From assembly GCF_007558825.1 (NCBI RefSeq), contig NZ_VLTK01000007.1, positions 204,132 through 268,131 on the forward strand: a DNA stretch of 64,000 nt, in the 5' to 3' direction. The stretch's first letter is position 1. Every line of letters begins with the position of its first letter. Position numbers and translations under genes: made by a program. Under the pieces are notes generated by a model. The model did no database searches and was not told where the DNA came from. It saw only the letters and a program-made list of their open reading frames with translations. Source of the DNA: Brevibacterium aurantiacum. GTDB lineage: Bacteria > Actinomycetota > Actinomycetes > Actinomycetales > Brevibacteriaceae. This document shows positions 1 through 7,725 of the stretch, piece by piece.

Positions 1-406
1 ACGGTCCAGCCACGGTGCGGGTGCCGGCATGGAACGCGCCTTTGAACCACTCGAGGTACTCATAGTCATAGAATCGGTCGGAGTCGGGGTCGAGGATGAA
101 ATCGCGACGATTGATCTTCTCCTCGTCCCGCACCCACCACTCGATTCTGGCGGTCTCGGGTTTGAGCTGCGAGAGCTGGAAGATGAGACCGGCGCCGTCG
201 AGGCCAGGGTGCTCTTCGAGGAAGTCGGCGACGTCTCTGCCGAGGGCCCTGCGGGTCTTCGAGCTCACTTCATGAGGTGGGTCGCCGGCGAAGTCCGAGA
301 CGAGCCGCGGGCTGAGGGATGATTCCAGGCGCTCGAGATCGACGAGGAGGTCTTCGACCCAGACTGCCAATCCGTGTGCGACTTCTTCTACCTGTGAGTG
401 GGCCAT
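1..406 (-). CDS. Cache (PDC) sensor-domain protein, 3' part outside window
   Basis: Reading the minus strand from an ATG at 406 gives 135 codons without a stop, so the gene continues beyond base 1. An AGGGG ribosome-binding site lies just upstream. The visible N-terminal part is acidic and helical (starting MAHSQVEEVAHGLAVWVEDL), followed by a segment with FYDYEYLEWFKGAF and GTRTVAGP. That pattern is typical of extracellular or cytosolic PDC/Cache ligand-binding domains, which sense small molecules. No signal peptide or membrane helix is visible in the part present. The gene lies 22 bp downstream of a GntR regulator on the same strand and is probably co-transcribed with it. The family call rests on motif resemblance, so it is moderate; the existence of a gene is well supported by codon pattern and RBS. 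Confidence 0.65.
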   Translation of the reverse strand, partial: MAHSQVEEVAHGLAVWVEDLLVDLERLESSLSPRLVSDFAGDPPHEVSSKTRRALGRDVADFLEEHPGLDGAGLIFQLSQLKPETARIEWWVRDEEKINRRDFILDPDSDRFYDYEYLEWFKGAFHAGTRTVAGP

Positions 407-428
407 GCCGCCCCTTCCTGTGGCTGTT

Positions 429-1217
429 TCACCGTGCCGGCGTGGTATCGGCGCCGTTCGAGTCGAGAGTGAGCTTCACATCGATGAGACTGTAGACGGT
501 CTTTCGGATGTTCGCCTCGACCGCTCGTTCCGCCCGGTCGGAATCGCGATCGCTGACGGCTTCCAGGACTTCACGATGATCGGCGATGACGTCGGAGATC
601 TGAGCTGCCGCTCCTGCCGGGGACCATTTGAGGGCGAGGATCTCGCTCTGCAGGCGCATCTCTGCCCGCAGCAGCCGTGGAGACTGCGACACGATGGCCA
701 GCTGCATATTGAATCTGCTGTCGGCAGCCGAGCATTCGGCTGGGGTGCTCGCATTCTTCATCCGGGCAGCGGCATGGTCGAGCTCTGCCACGGCCTGGGT
801 GTGAGCTCGCTGGCAGGCCAACCGGACTACGCCGGTCGATACTGCGGTGTGCTCATCGCCGTAGTCACGGTACTGGACGATGGAGAGGCTTGAAAGATAG
901 TTCCGGATCTGTTCATCGGTGGGGAAAGGCACCGAGACGATGAAGGTGCCGCCGCTGCGGCCACGGTGGGTCTCGACGATGCCGTTCTCCCGCAGAACCG
1001 CCAAACTCTTGCGCAGGGTGGCTACTGCGACATTGAACTCTGCGGCGAGTTCGATCTCTGCCGGCAGGCGTTCTCCCACTGAGATGGATCCCAGCGAGAT
1101 CGCAGTGACGATCCTATCGGCCAGGGCATCGCCGTAGCCGAAAGGGCCATGGGGTCCCTGGGACGCCGGTACGAACGCAAACGAATTCGCCAACGGCCCC
1201 ACCCCTCCTGACTTCAC
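429..1217 (-). CDS. GntR-family transcriptional regulator (FadR/FCD type)
   Basis: This 262-residue protein begins at a GTG. Residues about 28-95 form a GntR winged helix: DALADRIVTAISLGSISVGE, then LPAEIELAAEFNVAVATLRK and a wing ending in RGRSGGTFIV. The remaining ~160 residues are all-helical and match an FCD effector-binding domain, which in this family usually binds carboxylates or related small molecules. The gene sits directly downstream of the flavodoxin and reductase genes on the same strand and faces a P450 operon. It is therefore the obvious candidate regulator of the divergent P450/ligase cluster. Secondary-amine P450 clusters of mycobacteria (pip/mor) also carry a GntR regulator, which supports that reading. 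The effector is unknown. Confidence 0.85.
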   Translation of the reverse strand: MKSGGVGPLANSFAFVPASQGPHGPFGYGDALADRIVTAISLGSISVGERLPAEIELAAEFNVAVATLRKSLAVLRENGIVETHRGRSGGTFIVSVPFPTDEQIRNYLSSLSIVQYRDYGDEHTAVSTGVVRLACQRAHTQAVAELDHAAARMKNASTPAECSAADSRFNMQLAIVSQSPRLLRAEMRLQSEILALKWSPAGAAAQISDVIADHREVLEAVSDRDSDRAERAVEANIRKTVYSLIDVKLTLDSNGADTTPAR

Positions 1218-1269
1218 GTTTCTTCAGATCCTAGCCTCTGCCGGAATCTTAACCTGCACAACCTCAGGT

Positions 1270-1725
1270 TCAGGCCGCCTCGGCGGCACCGATGACAGTG
1301 GGCAGCCACTCCAGTGCGACATCACTGGGCAGGTCCCAGGACGAGGCATCATGCCTGCCGTATTCACCGACGCGAGTGGCGCCGAGTTCGGTGAAACGGC
1401 GATCGAGATGTTCACTGCCTTGGCTGTATGTCTCTTCGTAGAACGAATCGCCGAGGCCGAACATCGCGTACTTCACGCCGGTGAGGTCGCCGGAGAACGC
1501 AGTGAACTTCTCATGGAACTCGATTGCGGTATTGGGGAGTTCGCCGTCGCCGTGAGTGGAGCAGACAACGAGGTAGAAGTTCTCAGGAGTGAGGCTCTCA
1601 GGTTCGAAGTCCTGGAGATCGATGACCTCGGCGGAGTGACCGTCCGCGTTCAGCTTGTCGGCGAGGTCCTGAGCGATGAGCTCCGAGTTGCCGGATTCTG
1701 TTCCGTAGAGGACGACGGTATTCAT
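1270..1725 (-). CDS. Flavodoxin domain protein (FMN electron carrier, CysJ/MioC-like)
   Basis: A short single-domain flavodoxin of about 151 residues. The FMN phosphate loop is visible as LYGTESGNSELIAQ, followed by CSTHGDGELPN and FGLGDSFYEETY, which are the 50s and 90s isoalloxazine loops seen in the FMN domains of sulfite reductase and cytochrome P450 reductase. The reading frame is open further upstream to 1782, but the ATG at 1725 is preceded by AAAGAGATG and begins directly at the conserved MNTVVLYGTESG strand, so I chose it. It lies downstream of an FprA-like reductase and divergent from a P450. It probably shuttles electrons from that reductase to the P450 haem. Flavodoxin is an unusual partner for a bacterial P450; XplA, which has a fused flavodoxin domain, is the best known example. 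Confidence 0.88.
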   Translation of the reverse strand: MNTVVLYGTESGNSELIAQDLADKLNADGHSAEVIDLQDFEPESLTPENFYLVVCSTHGDGELPNTAIEFHEKFTAFSGDLTGVKYAMFGLGDSFYEETYSQGSEHLDRRFTELGATRVGEYGRHDASSWDLPSDVALEWLPTVIGAAEAA

Positions 1726-1803
1726 TTCATCTCTTTCGTTCGATGTTCTCAGTTGTGCGGGACTTGCATTCTGCTGTGTCATTCACGTCTTCGGTGCTGC
1801 GAT

Positions 1804-3087
1804 TCATGGATTCTGCGACTGTGCGGCGGCGAGCATGTCCTCGTGGTCATGGAACTTTCGCCGGATCCGTGACTCGTCTGCGTTCGCGAGCTCCGCGGCA
1901 TCGATGCGCCTCCAGTCGGCGAAGTCCACCGCTTGGTTTCTCAGTGCTCGGGGGAGAGCCTCGTAGCCGCCGGTTGTCGTCGACGGAGAGTCAGCCGACT
2001 CGAAATCGGCGATGATCTCCTTGGCGACCTGGTGGGCATCGGAGCGGTTTGCAGGTATTGCGCCCACCGGCCCGCGTTTGAGCCACCCCGAGCGGTAGAG
2101 TCCGGGGCCGATGCGACCGAGGTCGTCCGAAGGGGTGAAGTCGTATTCTTCGGCGTAATGCCAGTGCCCCTGTGCGTTGACGTCGAAGCCGATCGCAGAG
2201 ATGACGGTGTCAGCAGGGATCACGCTCGCCTCTCCTGCCGGAGCCGCAGACAGGTGGACGGTCTCCACGTGTTGGGTACCGCCGATCCGCGAAGGAGTTG
2301 CACCGAAGACGAAGTGGACGTGCGCGCGCGCCTCAACGACCTCTTGCGAGGCGAGCTCTGCAAAGGCGGCTTCGCGCTTGCGTCCAAGGGTGTTGTCCTC
2401 GGTGGCAGGGCTCGAGTTCGCAACGGTGATGCGGACTCCGGGAACCTTGCCCAGCTCTCGGATCATCGCCACATCAGCCTTCGCCGAGGCGATGGGGGAT
2501 CGGCTGAGGACGGTGACGTGTGTGGCCGGAGAGCTGAGATAGGAGTCGAGTGCTTCCGGGCTCACATCGCTGTCCATGTAGTCGGCGGCCGTCTTGATGA
2601 GGAAGCGCACCATGTCGAGGGCGACATTGCCCGCTCCGATGACGACGACGTTTTGGCCGATCGCGGGCATCGGGATGTTGGGGCGAGGCACGGTATTGAG
2701 CGCGTTGACGATGTCGCCGGAGACGAGCACTCCGTCGAGGTGGGCTCCCGGAACCGTCAATGTCCGATCACGCCACCGTCCCGTGGCCAGGACGACGATG
2801 TCGAACTCTGCGCGGATGGAATCGAGGTCGATGTCGGTGCCGACTTCGACATTGCCGGCGAATCTGAAGTCGCCGGAGGAGAAGTTGCGGTCGAACTGTC
2901 GAGTCACAGCCTTCGTATGCTGATGGTCAGCCGCGACACCGTACCTGATGAGTCCGTAGGGGGCAGCGAGGCGATCGAAGATAGTGATCTCTGCATCTTT
3001 CCAGTGACGGCGCAGGGCCTGCCCCGTGAAGCAGCCGGCAGGACCGCTGCCGATGACCGCAATATGTCTGGGTGTACGAGCATTCAT
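1804..3087 (-). CDS. FAD-dependent ferredoxin/flavodoxin-NADP reductase (FprA/adrenodoxin reductase family)
   Basis: This 427-residue protein has an N-terminal FAD dinucleotide fold (AVIGSGPAGCFTGQALRRHW) and a central NADP fold (VVVIGAGNVALDMVRFLI). It also has the adrenodoxin-reductase signatures YGLIRYGVAADHQHTK and ATGRWRDRTLTVPGA, and SAIGFD near the C-terminus. The family passes electrons from NADPH via FAD to a one-electron carrier. The adjacent downstream gene is a flavodoxin and the divergent neighbour is a P450, so these three genes likely form a complete monooxygenase chain. XplB, the reductase partner of the flavodoxin-P450 XplA, belongs to the same family. The start at 3087 (MNARTPRHIAVIG) places the FAD strand immediately after the N-terminus, which is normal for this family. 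Confidence 0.9.
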   Translation of the reverse strand: MNARTPRHIAVIGSGPAGCFTGQALRRHWKDAEITIFDRLAAPYGLIRYGVAADHQHTKAVTRQFDRNFSSGDFRFAGNVEVGTDIDLDSIRAEFDIVVLATGRWRDRTLTVPGAHLDGVLVSGDIVNALNTVPRPNIPMPAIGQNVVVIGAGNVALDMVRFLIKTAADYMDSDVSPEALDSYLSSPATHVTVLSRSPIASAKADVAMIRELGKVPGVRITVANSSPATEDNTLGRKREAAFAELASQEVVEARAHVHFVFGATPSRIGGTQHVETVHLSAAPAGEASVIPADTVISAIGFDVNAQGHWHYAEEYDFTPSDDLGRIGPGLYRSGWLKRGPVGAIPANRSDAHQVAKEIIADFESADSPSTTTGGYEALPRALRNQAVDFADWRRIDAAELANADESRIRRKFHDHEDMLAAAQSQNP

Positions 3088-3315
3088 GGTTCGACCTCCA
3101 TCTGTCGACGAATTCTCCGTTGAACTCCGAGCCGAGGCCCGCCGGTCGCAATGATCGCCGAGGAACTGGCAGCCTCACGACCATAACATCTGTTTCTCAA
3201 TCATTGCGGATCGCGAACACTTCGGCAAGTGCTGCGAGGGGAATCCTGCGTTCTTGCTCATCGAACCGATAAATTGCCGGCAGGAAGGGGCTTGCGTGCC
3301 ATGAGTCACATATGG

Positions 3316-3348
3316 TTTGATTCATGCATAAGTGAATGTTTGATTCAC
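3316..3348. promoter_or_regulatory. Repeated operator-like element in divergent P450/reductase promoter region
   Basis: The 303-bp region between the reductase and P450 genes contains the 9-mer TTTGATTCA twice, at 3316-3324 and 3339-3347. It also contains an inverted repeat GTGAAT-N5-ATTCAC at 3332-3348. The elements lie 43-75 bp upstream of the P450 start. Their AT-rich, symmetric arrangement is what a GntR-family dimer site looks like, and the cluster encodes such a regulator. Binding is inferred; no -10/-35 pair could be assigned with confidence. Confidence 0.5.
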
Positions 3349-3390
3349 TGTAAGCGTTGATCAAAGACGATTGGCTGGAGAGTGACGCTG

Positions 3391-4599
3391 ATGAGCACAA
3401 CCATCGACACGACAGAACTTCCCTATCTCGACATCTCTGCGCCGGGTTTCGCCATGGCATCCGAAGAGGTTCGCGATGCCCGCGAGCGATCCTGGATCGC
3501 CCGGACCAACTACGGATACGCCGTCCTCAGATACGACGAGGTTGCAGCACTGCTGAAGAACCAGAGCCTCTCCCAGGGCAGCGCTCGTTGGCCAGACCAC
3601 CATGGAGTCCACTCCGGAGCGTTCCACGAATGGTGGCGAAAGAACCTCCTGGTGCTCGAATCCGATGAACACCATCGGATCAGGCGGCTGCTCAATCCGG
3701 CATTCTCCCCGTCGATGGCGCGCAAGCTCGAACCCGAGTTCGCAGAGATCGCCACTGAACTCCTCGACTCCTTCGCGGACAAAGGGGAATGCGATTTCGT
3801 GCGCGACTTCGCCGAACCGTTCGCCACCCGCGCACTGTGCGCCATGATGGGCCTCGACCACAAGCACTGGCCATTCATCGCCTCCCGCGCCAACACCGTC
3901 GGCTATGCGCTGTCGGTGTCGATCCAGGAGAAGATCGACGAGGTCGACGAAGCGGTCCGCGAACTCTACGAATTCGTCGAAGGTCTCATCGAGGAACGAC
4001 GGGCAGATCCCGGTCAGGACGTGGTCTCCCGCCTTGTTCATTTCAGCGAGTCCGGGGATAAGCTCGATGCCGAGGAGCTGCGCAATGCGCTGGTGCTCAT
4101 GCTCTTCGGCGGCATGGACACGACCCGCAACCAGCTCGGCCTGGCAATTCAGACCTTCATCCGGAACCCGGAACAGTGGGAGATCCTCGCGCAGCGCCCG
4201 GAGTTGGCGAAGTCTGCTCTCGAAGAGGTGCTGCGCGTCAATCCCACGACTCGCTGGGTGACACGAGAGGTCATCGAGGACTTCGAGTATGGCGGTATCG
4301 AATTCACCGCCGGCACCACGGTGCACCTGTTCACCCACACCTCGGGCTCGGACGAGCGTGCCTTCCCGAACCCCGAGGTCGACATCACCCTCGACGATCG
4401 CAAACCGCACTTCACATTCGGCGGCGGCATCCACCATTGCCTCGGTCATTACATTGCGCGGGCAGACATGAGCCAGGCCCTGCCGATCCTCGCCTCCCGC
4501 ATCACGAACCTCGACTGCCCGGGCGGCGACACCTGGCTACCCGACTCCGGGAACACCGGCCCCATCGGACTGCCGTTGACCTTCGACTCTCGCAGCTGA
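3391..4599 (+). CDS. Cytochrome P450
   Basis: A soluble bacterial class P450 of about 402 residues. The I-helix oxygen-activation motif is LMLFGGMDTTRNQLG, the K-helix ExxR is EEVLR, and the haem-ligand loop is FTFGGGIHHCLGHYIA with the proximal cysteine. The ATG at 3391 (MSTTIDTTELP) is preferred over an upstream in-frame GTG at 3382 because GGAG at 3377-3380 is 10 bp before the ATG but touches the GTG. It is the first gene of a rightward operon with a glutamine-synthetase-like ligase, and is divergent from a flavodoxin and an FprA-like reductase that likely supply its electrons. Substrate cannot be read from sequence. Context suggests an amine or its gamma-glutamyl conjugate; CYP151 (piperidine/morpholine) and CYP177 (XplA) clusters are the closest known gene arrangements. 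Confidence 0.93.
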   Translation: MSTTIDTTELPYLDISAPGFAMASEEVRDARERSWIARTNYGYAVLRYDEVAALLKNQSLSQGSARWPDHHGVHSGAFHEWWRKNLLVLESDEHHRIRRLLNPAFSPSMARKLEPEFAEIATELLDSFADKGECDFVRDFAEPFATRALCAMMGLDHKHWPFIASRANTVGYALSVSIQEKIDEVDEAVRELYEFVEGLIEERRADPGQDVVSRLVHFSESGDKLDAEELRNALVLMLFGGMDTTRNQLGLAIQTFIRNPEQWEILAQRPELAKSALEEVLRVNPTTRWVTREVIEDFEYGGIEFTAGTTVHLFTHTSGSDERAFPNPEVDITLDDRKPHFTFGGGIHHCLGHYIARADMSQALPILASRITNLDCPGGDTWLPDSGNTGPIGLPLTFDSRS

Positions 4600-4719
4600 G
4601 ACCGACGGCTGACACCCACGACCGGCCATTCACTCCCACAACTGACCGCATCACTTCCGGGTATTCCCGGATCGACCGTTCGGCAGAGCTGCTGGACCGC
4701 GAACAGAGGAAAATGAACA

Positions 4720-6210
4720 ATGACGATCACTGACCCGCTCACCGCCCAGGCTGCGCAGGCCGATCCCGCTGTCGAGGCGATTCGCCGCCGGACCGCCTCC
4801 CACGGAACCAACCTCGCCGAGGTGTTCCGCTCGTGCATCGCCTCAGAACTCGAAGACAACAGCGCCCTCGAGCGTCACCGGGAAGCGAACACCGACAACG
4901 ACACCGTTGAAGCGCTCAAAGAGAAGATCGAACGCTCGGGCGTGGAATACATGTACTACATGGTGCCCACCCTGCGCTCGCGCACAGTGGCCAAAGTGGT
5001 CCCGGCCAAGCACTTCGTGCGCAACCTCGAGAAGGGCGTGAACTTCACCCGCAACGCCCTCATGGACTTCCAGAACGATGTCCACGGCAACCCCATCGGT
5101 GCCAACATCAACTCAAAGGAGTTCGTGGCGATGCCGGAGGCCGATTCCTTCAACCCGCTGCCCTGGGACGGGGAAGTCGGACGGATCTTCTGCTCGACCT
5201 ACGAGCCAGACCACCTCGGCGGCATTGCCGGACGACCCAACGTCCATGACTCTCGTGCGCACATGAAGCGGACGCATTCGCTGCTCAAGGACGTCTTCGG
5301 ACTGACGATGAAGTCCGGCACAGAGCCCGAGATGGTGTGGGTCGGCGAGTCCATCACGCCGAAGACCATTCCCGGTTACAACCCTGCCTATCAGGTGGAA
5401 TACCTCGAAGGAATGCGTCCCATCTACAAGCGCATCCATGAATACGCCGATGCACTCGGTTTCGACATGATCGAAGGCGATTATGAGGACCGCGGGCAGA
5501 TCGAGCTCAACTGGAACTTCGACGACATCGAGAACACCACCGACCGGCTGGTCACCTACCGTCAGATCTGCTCCCAGGTCGCTCGCGAGTTCGGAGTCGA
5601 AGCCTCCTTCATGCCCAAGCCCTTCATCGGAGAGATGGGCGCCGGCTGCCATCACAACATCTCACTGTGGGACGAATCCGGAGTCAACACCTTCGAAGAC
5701 GAAGGCGTCAAGGAGCTGCACCTGTCCCAGCTGGGACGCTGGGCAGTTGGCGGAATCATCAAGAACTCTCCGGCGATGATGCTCATCTTCGCCTCGACCG
5801 TGAACTCCTATAAGCGGTTCTGGGATCCGGGCCAGTTCGCCCCGGCTCGTGCCGACTGGGGACTCGACGACCGCGCTTCGATGATCCGGATCTCCTCGAA
5901 CGGACGCGCCGAGGTGCGCGTCCCCGACGCATCCGTCAACCCGTATCTGTCCCATGCGCTGCTCACTGCGGCCGTGGCCGACGGGATCGGCAATCAGGTC
6001 GAACCCCCGGAAGCCGGAAGCCAGGGCATCGAGCTGCCTCGAACCCTCGGCGAAGCCGTCGAAGCCTTCCGCAATGACGAATTCGTTCGGACAGCACTTC
6101 CACCCGAACTCGCCGATACCTTCATGGAGATGAAGGAGAACGAATGGGCACAGTACTGCGGTGTGCTCACCCAGTGGGAGTTCGACCAGTACTGGCAGGC
6201 GATCCCATGA
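4720..6210 (+). CDS. Glutamine-synthetase-like gamma-glutamylamide ligase
   Basis: This 496-residue protein has the glutamine synthetase fold: a beta-grasp N-terminus and a catalytic domain. Visible signatures are the ATP/Mg loop PKPFIGEMGAGCHHNISLW (canonical KPFxxxxGSGMHxHxSL) and the C-terminal IRISSNGRAEVRVPDASVNP (canonical RxExRxPDxSxNPYL). AGAGGA nine bases before the ATG supports the start. The sequence diverges from housekeeping GlnA and resembles the PuuA/IpuC/AtdA1 type, which couple L-glutamate to an amine at ATP cost. The gene is 120 bp downstream of the P450 and overlaps the next gene by ATGA. With two amidotransferase-type hydrolases downstream, the logical role is to form a gamma-glutamylated amine during catabolism or detoxification. 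True glutamine synthesis is less likely but not excluded. Confidence 0.85.
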   Translation: MTITDPLTAQAAQADPAVEAIRRRTASHGTNLAEVFRSCIASELEDNSALERHREANTDNDTVEALKEKIERSGVEYMYYMVPTLRSRTVAKVVPAKHFVRNLEKGVNFTRNALMDFQNDVHGNPIGANINSKEFVAMPEADSFNPLPWDGEVGRIFCSTYEPDHLGGIAGRPNVHDSRAHMKRTHSLLKDVFGLTMKSGTEPEMVWVGESITPKTIPGYNPAYQVEYLEGMRPIYKRIHEYADALGFDMIEGDYEDRGQIELNWNFDDIENTTDRLVTYRQICSQVAREFGVEASFMPKPFIGEMGAGCHHNISLWDESGVNTFEDEGVKELHLSQLGRWAVGGIIKNSPAMMLIFASTVNSYKRFWDPGQFAPARADWGLDDRASMIRISSNGRAEVRVPDASVNPYLSHALLTAAVADGIGNQVEPPEAGSQGIELPRTLGEAVEAFRNDEFVRTALPPELADTFMEMKENEWAQYCGVLTQWEFDQYWQAIP

Positions 6211-6932
6211 CCGAAACGAGCATCCGCTTCGCCTGCATCGACTCAGAGGCCGCGCCGCTGTTCGACAAGTCGAAAGACGGCGGCATCACCCGAACCGGGT
6301 ACGAACCCGAAGCTGCTCAGCTCGTCGCCGAGGTCCTCGGCCGTGAGCTCGAGTGGGTCATCGTGGCCTGGGACGACATGATTCCGGCGGTGCTCCGTGG
6401 TGACGCCGACGCTGTGTGGTGTGGACAGGGGATCATTCCCTCGCGGCGGGCGCAGGTGGACTTCACCCGCCCCTACGCGGTCTTCAACGAATCCGTCCTC
6501 GTCCGTGCCGGTGATCCGGCCACCTCACCGGACCACCTCGGCGGGTACAAGGTTGCGGCTATCGAGGGCAGTGCCAACATGGTCCTGGCAGAGACGTTCC
6601 CCGGTGCACAGCTTGTGTCCTTCGGCCCCACAGACGATGTCTTCGCCGACATGATCCAGGCGGTCCGTGATGGCAGTGTCGACGCCATGGTCGACGACGA
6701 TGTCGTCACCGTTCCGCTCGGTGATGAACCCGAGTTCGATCTCGCTTTCACGGCTCAGACCCGCAACCCGTGGGGAGTGGGAGTGGCGAAGGACAACGCT
6801 CCGATGCTCGATCTCCTAGACACTGCCTTGGCGCAGGTCATCACCGATGGTCGGCTCGCCGAGGTGTGGGCGCGGTGGATGCCGCATCTGCCCTTCCCCG
6901 CCGAAACCCTGTCCGCGGGACGACCCTCATGA
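6207..6932 (+). CDS. Family-3 solute-binding-fold protein lacking a signal peptide
   Basis: About 241 residues with the amino-acid ABC binding-protein (SBP_bac_3) fold. The pattern TGYEPEAAQLVAEVLGRELE, then CGQGIIPSRRAQVDFTRPYA, and a C-terminal LDTALAQVITDGRLAEVWAR are typical. The ATG at 6207 overlaps the ligase stop (ATGA), and translation starts directly at MTETSIRFACIDSEAAPLFD with no signal peptide or lipobox. The longer in-frame opening at 6144 lies inside the ligase gene and is not used. No permease or ATPase accompanies it, so it is probably a cytoplasmic binding protein or enzyme-like domain rather than a transporter component. It overlaps the next gene by ATGA as well. Its role in the amine cluster is unknown; ligand sequestration or sensing is a guess. 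Confidence 0.8.
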   Translation: MTETSIRFACIDSEAAPLFDKSKDGGITRTGYEPEAAQLVAEVLGRELEWVIVAWDDMIPAVLRGDADAVWCGQGIIPSRRAQVDFTRPYAVFNESVLVRAGDPATSPDHLGGYKVAAIEGSANMVLAETFPGAQLVSFGPTDDVFADMIQAVRDGSVDAMVDDDVVTVPLGDEPEFDLAFTAQTRNPWGVGVAKDNAPMLDLLDTALAQVITDGRLAEVWARWMPHLPFPAETLSAGRPS

Positions 6933-7657
6933 CCACTGCTTCGGGCACCGCCTCATCGCGGCCGCTCATCGCCGTCCCCGCCATGTCGTCCGGGCAGGTG
7001 CAGGGGCTGCGGCACTCGGGCAGCGTCGTCGCAGATGCTGTGCTCAGGTCGATCGCCGCCGCCGGCGGGGAACCGGTCATCGTACCCCCGGTGATCGACA
7101 GCGGCCTGTACTCTCGTGTCGACGGCGTCGTCCTGCCCGGAGGGTCGGACATCGATCCGAAGCGCTATGGGCAAGAGCCTGACGAGTCCTATGCCGGCAC
7201 CGACCTGCCGTCTCAGGATGACGCTGACGCTGCGGCCATCTCCGCGGCTGAAAACCTCGGCATCCCCGCTCTCTTCATCTGCCGCGGCCTGCAGCTGTGG
7301 AATGTGGAACGTGGGGGGACCCTGTTCCAGCACTGGCCGGCCGGCGACGTCGACCATGTCGGCCAGGTCCATCCGGTCAGCGTTGAAACGGGTTCGCTCT
7401 TAGCTCGGGCCTTGGAGACCAGTGAGGATGTCCAGGTGTCGAGCTATCATCATCAGGCGATCGACGAGCTCGGTCGGGGACTGCGGGTGACTTCGCGAGG
7501 AGCCGATGGCTGTGTCGAGGCCGTCGAAGACGACGAACACACGATCCTTGCGGTGCAGTGGCACCCCGAGGACCGGGCGGATTCAGAGCCCGTGGACCGG
7601 GCGCTGTTCGAATGGATCGTCACCCGGGCGGCAGAACACCGCCAGAACCGCAGCTGA
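6929..7657 (+). CDS. Class I amidotransferase-like gamma-glutamyl hydrolase (PuuD/peptidase C26 type)
   Basis: A 242-residue stand-alone class I glutamine amidotransferase fold. The N-terminal oxyanion region is VVLPGGSDIDPKRYG, the nucleophile elbow is FICRGLQLWN with the catalytic Cys, and the C-terminal QWHPED carries the catalytic His and Glu. The same arrangement is seen in PuuD, which cleaves gamma-glutamyl-gamma-aminobutyrate. The ATG at 6929 overlaps the preceding stop (ATGA), so translation is coupled; the longer frame from 6770 is a shadow of the upstream gene. In this operon the enzyme probably removes glutamate from the oxidised gamma-glutamyl conjugate. In aniline clusters a homologous protein (AtdA2) instead prevents accumulation of the conjugate. 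Both roles are inference. Confidence 0.85.
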   Translation: MTTASGTASSRPLIAVPAMSSGQVQGLRHSGSVVADAVLRSIAAAGGEPVIVPPVIDSGLYSRVDGVVLPGGSDIDPKRYGQEPDESYAGTDLPSQDDADAAAISAAENLGIPALFICRGLQLWNVERGGTLFQHWPAGDVDHVGQVHPVSVETGSLLARALETSEDVQVSSYHHQAIDELGRGLRVTSRGADGCVEAVEDDEHTILAVQWHPEDRADSEPVDRALFEWIVTRAAEHRQNRS

Positions 7658-7725
7658 ACAGCCGACGCCGACCTCGTGCGACCAGTGCGCAGCCGAACAA
7701 CCACAGCCAACGAAAGCGAATCGCA

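Noticed and set aside
4720..6210. Annotation as housekeeping glutamine synthetase GlnA
   Set aside because: Position in a P450/amidotransferase operon and divergence around the active-site loops fit a gamma-glutamylamide ligase better, though this is not proven.
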